A stretch of DNA of 64,000 nucleotides, from positions 2,356,501-2,420,500 of the forward strand of contig NZ_CP040094.1 in the NCBI RefSeq assembly GCF_013343235.1, written 5' to 3'. Positions 47,881 to 57,449 of this stretch are shown here, piece after piece. Made by a program: the position numbers and the translations under genes. The notes below the pieces were generated by a model. The model worked only from the letters and a program-made list of their open reading frames with translations, was not told the origin of the DNA and searched no databases. Positions within the stretch are counted from its first letter, which is position 1; the number at the start of each line of letters is the position of its first letter. Source of the stretch: Nostoc sp. TCL240-02 (GTDB lineage: Bacteria; Cyanobacteriota; Cyanobacteriia; Cyanobacteriales; Nostocaceae).

Positions 47881-47909
47881 GCGATGTCTACGACGGGCTA
47901 TGCCTACGC
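47881..47909 (+). repeat. 29-bp repeat, copy 2 (inverse of 41579-41607)
   Basis: The sequence beginning GCGATGTCTACGACGGGCTA is the exact reverse complement of the copy upstream of dnaN. It lies in the gap1-pyk spacer, 45 bp before the preferred pyk start. Confidence 0.9.
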
Positions 47910-47954
47910 ACGAACCATCCAAATTTGCAGGTTACTCCTCAACCCCTAATCCCT

Positions 47955-49385
47955 ATGCGTCGAACCAAAATCATTTGTACTGTTGGGCCCGCTACATCTG
48001 CACCCGAAAAACTACAAGCTTTAGTAGAAGCTGGTATGAATGTGGCACGGTTGAATTTTTCTCACGGGGCTTATGAATTTCACGCCCAAACTGCTCATTA
48101 TCTCAGACAAATTAGTAATGAGCGGCAAAAGCCCATCGCAATTATGCAAGACCTGTGTGGGCCAAAGATTCGTTTAGGAACTTTGCCACCGGAAGGTTTA
48201 AATTTAGAAGCTGGTAGTGAAGTTACTTTTGTTTTGCAAGAAAAGGGTGAGAGTATTGACGAACTACCCCTACCATTGCCGACTCTGTTCGCAATGGTGC
48301 GACCAGGTGAACCGATTTTAATTAATGATGGTCGCGTTAAGTTAATTGTTACCGATCGCGATGCCGATCGCATTCGCGCCCAAGTGAAAACTGGCGGGTT
48401 AATTTCCACGCATAAAGGAGTAAACCTGCCACAAACTCCTTTACCTGTTAGTTCCATCACCGAAAAAGACTTACTGGATCTACGCTTTGGGATTCAGTTG
48501 GGTGTAGATTGGGTAGCGGTGTCCTTCGTGCAATCGCCACAAGACTTAGAACCCGCCAAGCGCATGATTGAAGCGGCTGGTGCTTCCATCCGCTTAATTG
48601 CCAAAATCGAAAGAGCAGAAGCACTAGAAAACTTTGATTCCATTCTGAAAGTTGCCGACGCAATTATGATTGCCCGTGGCGATTTAGGGGTGGAAGTGCC
48701 AATTCACGAAGTACCCCTCATTCAAAAAGATATTATTCGCCGTTGCAATCGTGCTGGCAAACCGGTGATTACAGCCACCCAAATGCTAGAGTCGATGATT
48801 AGCGCCCCCGATCCCACCCGCGCCGAAGCAACTGATGTTGCCAACTCCATCTTAGATGGTACAGATGCAGTCATGCTTTCTGGTGAAACAGCCGTGGGGC
48901 AATATCCCATCGCCGCCGTGCAGATGATGCACAATATCGCCGTGCGGACAGAAAAGGCTCTAGATGAGGGTAGTAAACATGCTTGGTGTCATGAAGCAGG
49001 TAGTCTCAGCGTTACCGAATCTGTTGCAGAATCAGTGTGTCGCATCGCTTATGAAACAGGCTCACGGGCAATTCTCTGTAACACTTCATCAGGAAGTACG
49101 GCGAGAATGGTGTCTAAATATCGGCCAACTTCTCCGATTATTGCCCTCACCTCCGACATCACCGCTTATCGTCAACTAGCGCTTTCTTGGGGTGTGGAAG
49201 CTTTGCTGATCCCACCAGTTCACCATGCTGAAGAGATGTTTACCAATGTGGTGAACACAGTTGTAGATATGGGTTTAGCCACTAAGGGCGATAAAGTAGT
49301 AATTACCTCTGGCGTTCCAATTGGTAAATCGGGCACAACTAGTTTAATCAAAGTGCATTCCATTGGACAGCCAATTTCAGCATAA
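47955..49385 (+). CDS. pyk: Pyruvate kinase
   Basis: The protein has about 476 residues. MRRTKIICTVGPATSAPEKL and MNVARLNFSHG begin the barrel; MQDLCGPKIRLG and KIERAEALENFDSIL with the catalytic lysine follow, then MIARGDLGVEVP (metal site) and the ITATQMLESMI signature. A C-terminal allosteric domain is present. It converts phosphoenolpyruvate and ADP to pyruvate and ATP. ATG 47955 is preferred; a frame extension upstream to TTG 47925 adds ten unlikely residues. It is separated from gap1 by 240 bp containing a (TCATTGG) heptamer run and the 29-bp inverted repeat, so it may have its own promoter. Confidence 0.95.
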   Translation: MRRTKIICTVGPATSAPEKLQALVEAGMNVARLNFSHGAYEFHAQTAHYLRQISNERQKPIAIMQDLCGPKIRLGTLPPEGLNLEAGSEVTFVLQEKGESIDELPLPLPTLFAMVRPGEPILINDGRVKLIVTDRDADRIRAQVKTGGLISTHKGVNLPQTPLPVSSITEKDLLDLRFGIQLGVDWVAVSFVQSPQDLEPAKRMIEAAGASIRLIAKIERAEALENFDSILKVADAIMIARGDLGVEVPIHEVPLIQKDIIRRCNRAGKPVITATQMLESMISAPDPTRAEATDVANSILDGTDAVMLSGETAVGQYPIAAVQMMHNIAVRTEKALDEGSKHAWCHEAGSLSVTESVAESVCRIAYETGSRAILCNTSSGSTARMVSKYRPTSPIIALTSDITAYRQLALSWGVEALLIPPVHHAEEMFTNVVNTVVDMGLATKGDKVVITSGVPIGKSGTTSLIKVHSIGQPISA

Positions 49386-49675
49386 GGCACTTAGAATAGG
49401 GCTGTGGCTCAAGATAGTAAGCAAAATTGGGCAATGATTAAGAAAAATTGCCAGAATCAGAATTGAAGGGACTGGGGACTGGGGATTGGGGACTGGGGAT
49501 TAGGGATGGGGAATTAGGGACTGGGAGACAAGGAAAAGAATAATAACTCCTAACTCCTGTACAGACGCAATTAATCGCGTCTCTACTCTTAACTCAGAAC
49601 TCGGAACTCAGCACTCAGCACTCAGCACTCGCTAGGGAATAAGTAAATCCTGTAACATTCATCACGGAGTCTTTT
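49386..49675. other. pyk-tal spacer with heptamer and octamer repeats
   Basis: The 290-bp spacer carries GGGGACTGGGGATTGGGG-type heptamers (49470-49530) and TCAGCACTCAGCACTCAGCA octamers (49610-49629). No gene is seen; the tal promoter should lie in the last 50 bp. Confidence 0.6.
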
Positions 49676-50680
49676 ATGTCTAAGAATTTACTGGAACAAT
49701 TGCGAGAAGTGACTGTCGTAGTCGCAGATACAGGGGATATCCAGGCAATTGAAAAGTTTAAACCCCAAGATGCCACCACCAATCCTTCTCTGATTACTGC
49801 TGCGGCGCAAATGCCAGAATATCAGGGAATTGTCGATCAAACTTTACTGCAAGCGAAGAAAGATGCTGGAGCCGGAGCCACCCAAGCACAGATAGTTTCT
49901 CTAGCTTTTGACCGTTTGGCAGTTGCTTTTGGATTAAAGATTTTACAAATTATTCCCGGTCGTGTGTCTACAGAAGTAGATGCTCGCTTGTCCTACGATA
50001 CCGAAGCTACCTTAACTAAAGCACGGGATTTAATTGCCCAGTATAAAGCTGCTGGAATTGGCCGCGATCGCGTTTTGATTAAAATTGCCACCACTTGGGA
50101 AGGCATTCGCGCTGCGGAAATTCTCGAAAAAGAAGGTATTCACTGTAACCTTACCTTGTTGTTTGGTCTTCATCAAGCGATCGCCTGTGCAGAAGCCGGC
50201 GTTACCCTAATTTCTCCTTTCGTCGGTCGGATTCTCGACTGGTACAAAAAAGATACCGGACGCGATAGCTATCCAGCCGCCGAAGATCCTGGAGTTTTGT
50301 CCGTCACCAAAATCTACAACTACTACAAGAAATTCGGCTATAAAACCGAAGTTATGGGAGCTAGCTTCCGTAACCTTGGTGAGATTACTGAACTTGCAGG
50401 TAGTGATTTGCTAACCATTTCTCCATCACTGTTGACTGAATTGCAGTCAACTGTTGCAGAACTGCCACGTAAACTTGACCCCGCCAAGGCAGCAAGTTTG
50501 TCAATCGACAAGATATCCATTGATAAAGCTAGCTATGACAAAATGCACGCTGCTGACCGCATGGCAACCGACAAACTAGACGAGGGCATTAAAGGTTTCA
50601 CCAAGGCATTAGAAGACCTTGAAAAACTTTTGGCAGACCGACTAGTTCGCCTTGAAGGAGAGGTAGTAGCAAGTCATTAA
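49676..50680 (+). CDS. tal: Transaldolase
   Basis: The 334-residue class-1 transaldolase (TalB type) has the [16 protein letters not shown] motif, the Schiff-base lysine K136 in [12 protein letters not shown], and [18 protein letters not shown]. It interconverts sedoheptulose 7-phosphate plus glyceraldehyde 3-phosphate with erythrose 4-phosphate plus fructose 6-phosphate, joining the oxidative pentose phosphate pathway to glycolysis. In heterocystous strains tal genes are linked with dark and heterocyst carbohydrate breakdown. The C-terminal helix is richer in Lys/Asp than usual ([14 protein letters not shown]). A 12-bp inverted repeat follows the stop and probably terminates transcription. 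Confidence 0.95.
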   Translation: MSKNLLEQLREVTVVVADTGDIQAIEKFKPQDATTNPSLITAAAQMPEYQGIVDQTLLQAKKDAGAGATQAQIVSLAFDRLAVAFGLKILQIIPGRVSTEVDARLSYDTEATLTKARDLIAQYKAAGIGRDRVLIKIATTWEGIRAAEILEKEGIHCNLTLLFGLHQAIACAEAGVTLISPFVGRILDWYKKDTGRDSYPAAEDPGVLSVTKIYNYYKKFGYKTEVMGASFRNLGEITELAGSDLLTISPSLLTELQSTVAELPRKLDPAKAASLSIDKISIDKASYDKMHAADRMATDKLDEGIKGFTKALEDLEKLLADRLVRLEGEVVASH

Positions 50681-50701
50681 AAGATAACCATAATTAGTAG
50701 A

Positions 50702-50730
50702 CCTCTTGCAAAAGGGCTTTTTGCAAGAGG
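50702..50730 (+). terminator. Hairpin downstream of tal
   Basis: CCTCTTGCAAAA (50702-50713), loop GGGCT, then TTTTGCAAGAGG (50719-50730): a perfect 12-bp stem 22 bp after the tal stop. There is no long T run afterwards, so it may be a bidirectional stop or a repeat-type hairpin. Confidence 0.65.
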
Positions 50731-50872
50731 GGGGCAAAGGGTAAAGGTTAAAGGGGAAGGGAACAATACAGAACTTTTTCCCCTTTCCCTTTTCCCGACT
50801 TATGCAAGAAGTCTAGTGGTTAGTGGCTTAACCACCAAACACTAACCATTAGTTAGTTGTATCAGCCTTGGC

Positions 50873-51250
50873 TCAATAACGACCTCGAATAATGCTATAT
50901 CGTCCGTAGGGCTGCTGTCGTTGGATAATCTGCCGTTGTCTTAACTGATCCCGTCGTCGGATATTTTGGTATCGTCCGTAGGGCTGCCGCCGTCGGATAT
51001 TTTGGTATCGTCCGTAGGGCTGCCTCTGTCTGATAATCTGCCGTCTTCGGATCATTCGGTATCGTCCTGGCCGCCGTTGAGCAATTAAAAGCTCTCCAGT
51101 TTTATCTCCAATTAGGTTAGCTTCTGGTGCGGCGCTCTGTTCATTGCGAGCATTATTTAAAGAAATATCTTTTGCTTCAGCTAATGAGGGCGGATACACA
51201 AAGGCACATAGCAATAGTGCTATTGAGGATAACTTCCTGAAACCTTTCAT
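50873..51250 (-). CDS. Small exported Arg/Tyr-rich repeat protein
   Basis: The 125-residue protein has a signal peptide (residues 1-26, LSSIALLLCAFVYPPSLAEA), a short acidic spacer, and a strongly basic C-terminal half built from repeats of QPYGRYQNIRRR and related units (four QPYGRY copies). The underlying DNA is also tandemly repeated (50899-51060), so the repeats are recent. The predicted mature pI is very high; the protein could bind acidic polysaccharide, DNA or RNA outside the cytoplasmic membrane. I do not recognise a family. It is convergent with tal. An AT-rich region free of genes follows upstream (51251-51636). Confidence 0.6.
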   Translation of the reverse strand: MKGFRKLSSIALLLCAFVYPPSLAEAKDISLNNARNEQSAAPEANLIGDKTGELLIAQRRPGRYRMIRRRQIIRQRQPYGRYQNIRRRQPYGRYQNIRRRDQLRQRQIIQRQQPYGRYSIIRGRY

Positions 51251-51636
51251 GTTTTTGCTTCTACTAGACTTTGATAATAACTTTATTAAAACACCTGAAA
51301 GTCTACAAATTACCCCTTATACACTTTTTTTAAACTTAAATTTGGTATGAAATCCTGTATTGAAATTTCAGCCTTATGGATAATTGTAAATTATCTTAAT
51401 CTGTGTAATAAAAAAGTAATCGTCTAGCAAAATATAATTTTTTCCAATAGACAAAATGGATAATTACCTAACCTTTTGTCTCACGTTAAGAAAGCTTTGC
51501 TACATTGCAATAAAGTTCAGTTAGATAACAAAATATTAACTCGTGTAGGTTTGATTGATTCTCTGAAACCAACTTCTGACAATTATTAGACTTTCTTTTT
51601 GCTCAACATAACCTACAACTGTACAACTCTTTTTAA
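51251..51636. other. AT-rich spacer upstream of the Arg-repeat gene
   Basis: No gene or strong hairpin is visible in these 386 bp. The region should contain the promoter of the Arg-repeat protein gene and the end of the interrupted DUF4870 transcript. Confidence 0.5.
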
Positions 51637-51751
51637 CTACACAAATCGAAAAATAAAGGGGTAGCGGTAAGACACATTCGGCTGGTTAAAAATATTGATA
51701 ATGGCAATAATTGGCATAATAAAACGGGAGCATCTCACTTTTTAAAGTGGC

Positions 51752-52510
51752 TCAAACTGACAATAATCCATTGAGGTAAGCACAGCGATGGGCTAGGACT
51801 TGAGGCACATTTTCTCGTTTCCATTGTGCCCCGGAAATTTTTGTTCGACGGTCAACCTGTTTAACGGCAGATTCAACTGAACCTGAACCAATTGAACAAA
51901 TTTCTTCAGCTTGATAATATTCGTAGTTGATAATGCGATTGCGATGCTTATCAAGATAACGGCAAAAGTTTTGTACTTGTTTGCCTTTACAATCTGTAAA
52001 TAAGGCAATAGTAGCCTCAACTTGGCCTTTCCATAGTAGATTTTGTGCTTGTTTCAAGCGTTTTTGTGAACCCCCAACTTTGTGGAGGTTTTCTATTAAA
52101 TGGAACCAATCAAGTATTTCTCGACGTTGTGCATCAGGTGCTAATTGGTCAATTATATTCCAAATGCCGTCATGTCCATCACCAATACAAGTGAGTGGGC
52201 TAGCCAGTGGTTGGTCATTAACCCAATCAATCACAATCTGATTATTCTGAAATGAAGTTCCCAAGATTCCGAGATGATGTAAGCTAATTGCTTTATAGCC
52301 AAGCCATGCACATATTTGACCTTTAGGAGTTCGGACACGGATGTTTCCACCATCGACGCTTAATTCTTCAATTGTCTGTTCTGGTGTTGGCAACTCAAAA
52401 TTCTGGCGATGCACTAATCTCTGTTGACTGCTGTGAGAAACCTCTATGCCCGTAAAATACTTGATGTCTGATGCCGCATCTTCATAGCTGACATTCGCAC
52501 TTACCCTCAA
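51752..52510 (-). CDS. Transposase, C-terminal part (ISKra4-like)
   Basis: This 252-residue frame carries the catalytic part: EELSVDGGNIRVRTPKG (first Asp), ITCIGDGHDGIWNII-like region with GDGHDGIW (second Asp), REILDWFHLIENLHKV, and the C-terminal GSGSVESAVKQVDRR with the catalytic Glu. The frame is open upstream to about 52590 (reading ILGELAITSKQAIELEV before the nominal TTG start), where it meets the end of the N-terminal frame in the -1 register. It is therefore probably expressed as a fusion by -1 frameshifting near CTCAAAAGC, or the copy carries a frameshift lesion. Confidence 0.82.
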   Translation of the reverse strand: MRVSANVSYEDAASDIKYFTGIEVSHSSQQRLVHRQNFELPTPEQTIEELSVDGGNIRVRTPKGQICAWLGYKAISLHHLGILGTSFQNNQIVIDWVNDQPLASPLTCIGDGHDGIWNIIDQLAPDAQRREILDWFHLIENLHKVGGSQKRLKQAQNLLWKGQVEATIALFTDCKGKQVQNFCRYLDKHRNRIINYEYYQAEEICSIGSGSVESAVKQVDRRTKISGAQWKRENVPQVLAHRCAYLNGLLSV

Positions 52511-52587
52511 ACAACAAGTTTCTAGATATGGACTCAGTTGAGTACTTGGTGCGACTTCTAATTCAATGGCTTGTTTGCTCGTTATTG

Positions 52588-52818
52588 CTAACTCTCCAAG
52601 AATGCTTTTGAGCCGTCGTTGGTATCCTGCGGTTGTCCCTGTAATCGTTTCGATAAAAAAACCCCTACTTCTGGCATAACATGCTTCTGCATTTGACTCC
52701 GCACTGCTTCTTCAATTGCTGCAAGATTTGTGAGCTTTTCTTTTGACGTATCTTCATACAATATTTTAGCAATCGCCTGAATATGTTTTTGAAGAGCTTG
52801 CTTTTGTTCTGGGGTCAT
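52588..52818 (-). CDS. Transposase, N-terminal part (ISKra4-like)
   Basis: This 76-residue frame starts MTPEQKQALQKHIQAIAKIL and contains EEAVRSQMQKHVMPEVGVFL, the conserved head of ISKra4-type transposases. It ends at a TAG four codons after CTCAAAAGC. Shifting -1 in the AAAA run joins it to the catalytic part. The start lies within the tail of the interrupted DUF4870 frame, as expected for an IS that has landed there. Confidence 0.78.
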   Translation of the reverse strand: MTPEQKQALQKHIQAIAKILYEDTSKEKLTNLAAIEEAVRSQMQKHVMPEVGVFLSKRLQGQPQDTNDGSKAFLES

Positions 52819-53226
52819 CGGTAAGTAAATACACTCGTCTTACCTATCCTGACTGATTTTCGTCTTCTTTGCAAAAAACTGGGATGCTCCCTAATAAAAC
52901 TGACCACGCCCAAAGCAATCAACAACAAAATACCAATTCCCACAACAGTCAACAATGCAAAGATAATTGCATAAATATAAAGATTTATGTGAAAGTTAAG
53001 TGATTCTTTGGCATTGCTTTTAATAATCGGGTCATTACTAATTAACAAAATTGCAATGGGTATGCCAATGGAGATAATCGTAGAGCTAAAAAATATTGCT
53101 CCGTGGCTTAAGGCTGATAAAAGCTTGCGTTGCTGAATGTCTTCCATGCCACAATTCCTCCTTTTAGAGACTCAAATGGTAACTATTACTCGTGGATGTC
53201 ACTGTAGTTACGATCTGATATTAGCG

Positions 53227-54816
53227 TTAGTTAATCACTCTCTGCAAAAACCACCCTAAGACACTCAATCCCAACAATAAAGGTGTTAACCAATCACCCC
53301 AACGCACATATAAAGTTTGTGTCTGTCGCCGATAAATTATTTCAGCATGAGTTTCGTAAGTATTATATCCAGACATCCATAAAGTTCTACCGTGAGGATC
53401 TACAAAGGCTGAATATCCTGTATTCGTTGCCCGTGCTGACCATCGATCGCTTTCAATTGCCCGCATGATATCCTGTGCATGGTGCTGGAATGGCATCGAT
53501 GCAGTGTAATGGGCATCGTTAGATGAACTGAGGATAAATTGCCCACCCGCCGCAGCTTGACGACGAAATTGTTCAGGAAAAGCAGATTCATAACATATAC
53601 TAGCGATCGCACGACCAAAAGGAGTGTCAAATATCTGATTTGCCAAACCAGGAACTTGGTGTGCATCCAGAGGCGATAAACGTTGAATTAACCCGCCTAA
53701 AATTCCTTCAAAGGGAATATATTCTCCCAAAGGTACGAGTTTGGACTTATCATAGCGGCTGACAATTTCACCCTTACTGTTGAAAGTAAACAAGCTAATT
53801 GTATAACTGTCTCCTCGTTCGCCAAAAGCTCCAATCCAAGCAACCACACCTTTTTCCTTCACTGCTGCGACTAAGGCAGTTCCCAACAAGTTGCGTTGGA
53901 AAATAGGTAAGGCTCCTTCTGGGGTGAGGACTGCATCTACACCTTGGTCTGCTAAAGTTAAATACCCATTGGTGTAATTTTCTTGGGCGCGACGAAACCC
54001 TTCGGAACTTCGTAAAAGTCGGTTCGGGATATTACCCTGAACAATCCCCACTTTTAAGGCTGCTTCTGGGGGTTGGGCGATGGGACGGCTATATAAGAAA
54101 AAACCAATGAAGTGTAAGGTAATTAATAATCCTGTGGCGATGACCCAGTATTTATTAACGAACCGCAGAGGCGCGGAGGACACAGAGGAAATTCTCTCTG
54201 CCTCTGTGCGGTTCATCCATCCTTCAGCAATTAAACCATTAATGGCAACTATTGCTGCTGTTACAGTATTAGGCCCAGAGAGTTGACCCAGATGTACAAT
54301 TACGAGATTGTGCGGACTTTGAGTGTAAGCAAGAGAACTCCACCACAAAGGCCCCGCACTCCACAGACTCTCTAAGCCGCACCAGACGGCTGTACCAATA
54401 AGTATACGTAACCACGGTTTTTTTCCACCCAGGCGAACCATTACAGCTGCCCAAATAGTAAGGAATACCCCACCCAAGACACTGATAAATCCCCAACAAA
54501 AAAGCGTGATTGCCAAGCTTGGCAACCAAGGAACGCCCAACCATGTCATCGGATGAATTCCGGTAATCCAGAATAGGGCAACACCGTGAAAACCAACACC
54601 CCACAGGAAAGCCGGAGGGAATTGGTTTTTACCTTTGGCTGAAGTGACAACTAGCACCCATAAGGGAACTATGGCAATCCAAGCCAGGAACCATGCACCT
54701 ACTGGGGCTACGGTTAGCCCCATTAAAATGCCGCTAGCGAATGCAATCAAATAGGGGAGTAAGGCGATTAACCTCTCCCCCTGCTTTTTATTCTGCTTCT
54801 TCTGCATCGGCAGCAT
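53227..54816 (-). CDS. lnt: Apolipoprotein N-acyltransferase
   Basis: The 529-residue protein has six or more N-terminal membrane helices and a periplasmic carbon-nitrogen hydrolase domain with the triad in LTPEGALP (Glu), [16 protein letters not shown] (Lys) and [11 protein letters not shown] (Cys). It adds the third acyl chain to the N-terminal cysteine of lipoproteins. The start overlaps the end of gyrA by 29 bases. A curious segment, residues about 201-219 ([17 protein letters not shown]), is encoded by a copy of the interspersed AACCGCAGAGGCGC repeat inserted in frame between two membrane helices. The catalytic domain is intact, so the protein is probably functional. Length is slightly above that of other cyanobacterial Lnt proteins, consistent with the insert. 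Confidence 0.92.
   Translation of the reverse strand: MLPMQKKQNKKQGERLIALLPYLIAFASGILMGLTVAPVGAWFLAWIAIVPLWVLVVTSAKGKNQFPPAFLWGVGFHGVALFWITGIHPMTWLGVPWLPSLAITLFCWGFISVLGGVFLTIWAAVMVRLGGKKPWLRILIGTAVWCGLESLWSAGPLWWSSLAYTQSPHNLVIVHLGQLSGPNTVTAAIVAINGLIAEGWMNRTEAERISSVSSAPLRFVNKYWVIATGLLITLHFIGFFLYSRPIAQPPEAALKVGIVQGNIPNRLLRSSEGFRRAQENYTNGYLTLADQGVDAVLTPEGALPIFQRNLLGTALVAAVKEKGVVAWIGAFGERGDSYTISLFTFNSKGEIVSRYDKSKLVPLGEYIPFEGILGGLIQRLSPLDAHQVPGLANQIFDTPFGRAIASICYESAFPEQFRRQAAAGGQFILSSSNDAHYTASMPFQHHAQDIMRAIESDRWSARATNTGYSAFVDPHGRTLWMSGYNTYETHAEIIYRRQTQTLYVRWGDWLTPLLLGLSVLGWFLQRVIN
54160..54214. repeat. Interspersed palindromic repeat inside lnt
   Basis: GAACCGCAGAGGCGCGGAGG begins at 54160 and CCTCTGTGCGGTTC ends at 54214; GAACCGC and GCGGTTC are the tips of an imperfect 55-bp inverted repeat. 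The intergenic copies at 9.0, 25.8, 27.8 and 32.8 kb share the core. This one has no stop codon in the lnt frame. Confidence 0.85.
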
Positions 54817-57400
54817 CAGGTGGAACTATTGCTACTCCGGTAATAGCGTCATCTTCGTCTAAACGCTGCACTCTGACTCCGGTTGCCGATCGCGATTGGA
54901 TAGAAATTGCATTTACGGCTTGACGGATGATAATACCGCGATTTGTCACCATCATGATTTCATCATCATCATTGTTGACAATGCGTAAGGTTGCCAGCTT
55001 ATCTTTGGTTTTGCGGTTTTTGAACTTGGTTGCCATTAAACCCTGACCAGCACGATTTTGTAGTCGGAACTGGGCAACGGGTACGCGCTTACCATATCCT
55101 CCCATTGTAATTACCAACACCCAAGGGCCAACAATGCTACTGCTAGGCACTTCTGCTGACTCTTCAGTAGTTTCGGTAATTTCGATATCTTCTGTTTCGA
55201 TTGTTTCGATTGCTTCGATATCTTCTGTTTCGGCTTCTGTAACATCCAAAGTTTCAAGAATTGCTGCGGGCAGAATATCCATACCCACGAGTTCATCTTT
55301 ATTTTTGAGTTTCATGGCTTTCACCCCGCGAGTCGCCCTACTTAAAGGACGCAGTTGTTCGTGGTTGCAACGGAAGTTAATTGCCATCCCGTTACGAGAA
55401 CCAATGATTACACTGTCTTCGACTCTGGCGCGTCGCACCCAGCGCAGTTGGTCGCCTTCTTCTAAGGAAATGGCAATCAAACCATTGGCGCGAATGTGAC
55501 TAAAGGCTGCCAATTCAGTTTTCTTGATATTGCCGCCCTTAGTGAGCATGACTAGATATTCTTCGTTGCTAAACTCGTCAACTGGTACAATTGAGGTGAT
55601 TTTTTCCTCTTTGGGAATCGGTAACATCTGGACAATTGGTGTGCCGCGACTGGTACGCGAACTCGCTGGAATTTGATAAGCTCTCAGGCAGTAAACAACA
55701 CCACGCTCACTAAAGAATAAAATACTGTCATGATCGCAGCAAGTTAAGAAATGCTCAATGGTATCATCATCTTTCACCTTGGCTGCGGCTTTACCTCTGG
55801 TAGCACGGCTTTGCGCTTCAAAGGTATTAACTGGCATCCGTTTGATGTAGCCTTGCTCTGTCACGAGAATTATCGCTTTTTCATTGGCAATGAGGTCGCG
55901 ATCGTCTAATTCCCCTTCCCCTGGTAAAATCACCGTGCGGCGGGGTGTGGCAAAGTTAGTTTTCAGTTGCCCGACTTCGGTTTCGATAATTTCTAGCACT
56001 CTCTCCCGGCGTGCCAAAATATCTTGTAAGTCGGTAATTTTTGCTTGCAATTCGTCGTGTTCCAAACGAATTTTGTCTGCTTCTAAGGCAGTCAAGCGCC
56101 GCAATTGCATCTGCAAAATCGCATCTGCTTGCACTTCCGAGAGTCCATAATTTGTAATTAATTCACCTTTGGCTGTGGGCGCATCGGGCGCATGGCGAAT
56201 CAAGACAATAATGGGATCTAAGTGAGACAGGGCAATTAATAACCCTTGCAGGAGATGGTCGCGTTCTTCAGCTTTCCGCAGTTCGTAACGGGTACGTCTG
56301 GCAATGGATTCGATGCGGAAATCTAAGAAGACGCTTAAAAACTGCTTGAGGGTGAGTACCTGGGGTTCGCTATTCACCAACGCCAGCATATTCGCGCCGA
56401 AGTTGGCTTGCAGTGGCGTTTGCTTGTAAAGGTTGTTCAGAACGACGCGAGGATAAGCATCACGCTTAAGTTCGATAACAACTCGCATCCCGTCGCGATC
56501 GCTTTCATCCCGGATATCTGCGATGCCCTCTAGCCGCTTTTCGTTCACCATTTCGGCGATTTTTTCAATCAGCGCCGCTTTATTGGTTTGATAGGGCAAT
56601 TCGGTGATGATAATTGCTTCTCTATCTGGCCGTCCCCGTTGTTCAACGGTTTCAATGTTAGCGACACCACGCATGGTAATAGAACCACGCCCGGTTGTGT
56701 AGGCTTCTCGAATGGCAGATGTCCCCAAAATTTGCGCCCCAGTCGGAAAATCTGGGCCGTGGACATACTGCATTAATTCGAGATCGGTGATTTCGGGATT
56801 GTGGATTACAGCCACCAAAGCATCAATCAATTCGCCCAAATTGTGCGGCGGAATGTTGGTTGCCATACCCACGGCAATCCCAGAGGAACCGTTGAGCAAC
56901 AATTGGGGAATCCGTGCGGGTAAGACTGTGGGTTCTTGCTGTGAACCATCGAAGTTATCAGCAAAATCTACAGTTTCATACTCAATATCGTGCAGTAAAC
57001 CAGCGCTAGTTAAAGCTTGTAAGCGACATTCTGTGTACCGCATTGCGGCTGGCGGATCATTGTCTACCGAACCGAAGTTACCATGTCCGTTAACTAGAGG
57101 CGATCGCATCGAAAAATCCTGCGCCATCCGCACCAAGGCATCATATACTGCGGTGTCGCCGTGGGGGTGATATTTACCCAACACTTCCCCTACCACACGG
57201 GCGCATTTCTTAAACGGGCGATCGTGGAGCAAACCTAGCTCGTGCATTGCGTAGAGAATGCGGCGATGCACAGGTTTTAGACCATCCCTGGCATCTGGCA
57301 ACGCCCGACCCACTATCACGCTCATGGCGTATTCCAGATAAGACTGCGACATTTCGGTTCGCAAATCTATCGGGATAATCCTCTCCTGTGAGGTTGTCAT
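54788..57400 (-). CDS. gyrA: DNA gyrase subunit A
   Basis: The 870-residue type IIA topoisomerase subunit starts [21 protein letters not shown], with the catalytic tyrosine Y122 in AMRYTECRL (same number as E. coli). The winged-helix and coiled-coil regions follow, then a C-terminal beta-pinwheel from about residue 510. With GyrB it introduces negative supercoils using ATP. An acidic low-complexity stretch at about 714-755, rich in Glu/Thr/Ile ([16 protein letters not shown]), interrupts the pinwheel. The canonical GyrA box QRRGGKG is not seen; the corresponding place reads SRATRGKAA, as I recall for other cyanobacterial GyrA proteins. ParC is a less likely alternative. The gene is followed by lnt with a 29-bp overlap. 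Confidence 0.93.
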   Translation of the reverse strand: MTTSQERIIPIDLRTEMSQSYLEYAMSVIVGRALPDARDGLKPVHRRILYAMHELGLLHDRPFKKCARVVGEVLGKYHPHGDTAVYDALVRMAQDFSMRSPLVNGHGNFGSVDNDPPAAMRYTECRLQALTSAGLLHDIEYETVDFADNFDGSQQEPTVLPARIPQLLLNGSSGIAVGMATNIPPHNLGELIDALVAVIHNPEITDLELMQYVHGPDFPTGAQILGTSAIREAYTTGRGSITMRGVANIETVEQRGRPDREAIIITELPYQTNKAALIEKIAEMVNEKRLEGIADIRDESDRDGMRVVIELKRDAYPRVVLNNLYKQTPLQANFGANMLALVNSEPQVLTLKQFLSVFLDFRIESIARRTRYELRKAEERDHLLQGLLIALSHLDPIIVLIRHAPDAPTAKGELITNYGLSEVQADAILQMQLRRLTALEADKIRLEHDELQAKITDLQDILARRERVLEIIETEVGQLKTNFATPRRTVILPGEGELDDRDLIANEKAIILVTEQGYIKRMPVNTFEAQSRATRGKAAAKVKDDDTIEHFLTCCDHDSILFFSERGVVYCLRAYQIPASSRTSRGTPIVQMLPIPKEEKITSIVPVDEFSNEEYLVMLTKGGNIKKTELAAFSHIRANGLIAISLEEGDQLRWVRRARVEDSVIIGSRNGMAINFRCNHEQLRPLSRATRGVKAMKLKNKDELVGMDILPAAILETLDVTEAETEDIEAIETIETEDIEITETTEESAEVPSSSIVGPWVLVITMGGYGKRVPVAQFRLQNRAGQGLMATKFKNRKTKDKLATLRIVNNDDDEIMMVTNRGIIIRQAVNAISIQSRSATGVRVQRLDEDDAITGVAIVPPDAADAEEAE

Positions 57401-57449
57401 AACCTAAAAATCTCCAAAAATCGTAGATTTTAGCTTTTTTACTCAACAA

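Larger units (their letters stand above)
51726..52891 (-). mobile_element. ISKra4-family-like insertion sequence, 1166 bp
   Basis: Terminal inverted repeats are GGGAGCATCTCACTTTTTAA at 51726 and GGGAGCATCCCAGTTTTTTG read inward from 52891, with 16 of the first 18 positions equal. It is flanked by a perfect 9-bp direct repeat TAATAAAAC (51717-51725 and 52892-52900). The two inner frames encode a transposase. The perfect flanks indicate a recent insertion into a DUF4870 gene. The family call rests on the transposase sequence. Confidence 0.88.
51637..53147 (-). pseudogene. DUF4870 membrane protein gene interrupted by an insertion sequence
   Basis: The 5' part (53147 to about 52892) encodes 85 residues with two to three membrane helices, starting MEDIQQRKLLSALSHGAIFF and containing SNAKESLNFHINLYIY. 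At codon 86 the frame runs into the IS and ends 26 codons later in foreign sequence (stop 52815-52817). Removing the IS and one 9-bp target copy restores SFIMPIIAIINIF and then YRYPFIFRFV to a TAG at 51637-51639. This yields a 111-residue protein with the PII...YRYPF ending usual for DUF4870 proteins. The gene is therefore truncated by a recent insertion. The function of the family is unknown. Confidence 0.85.
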
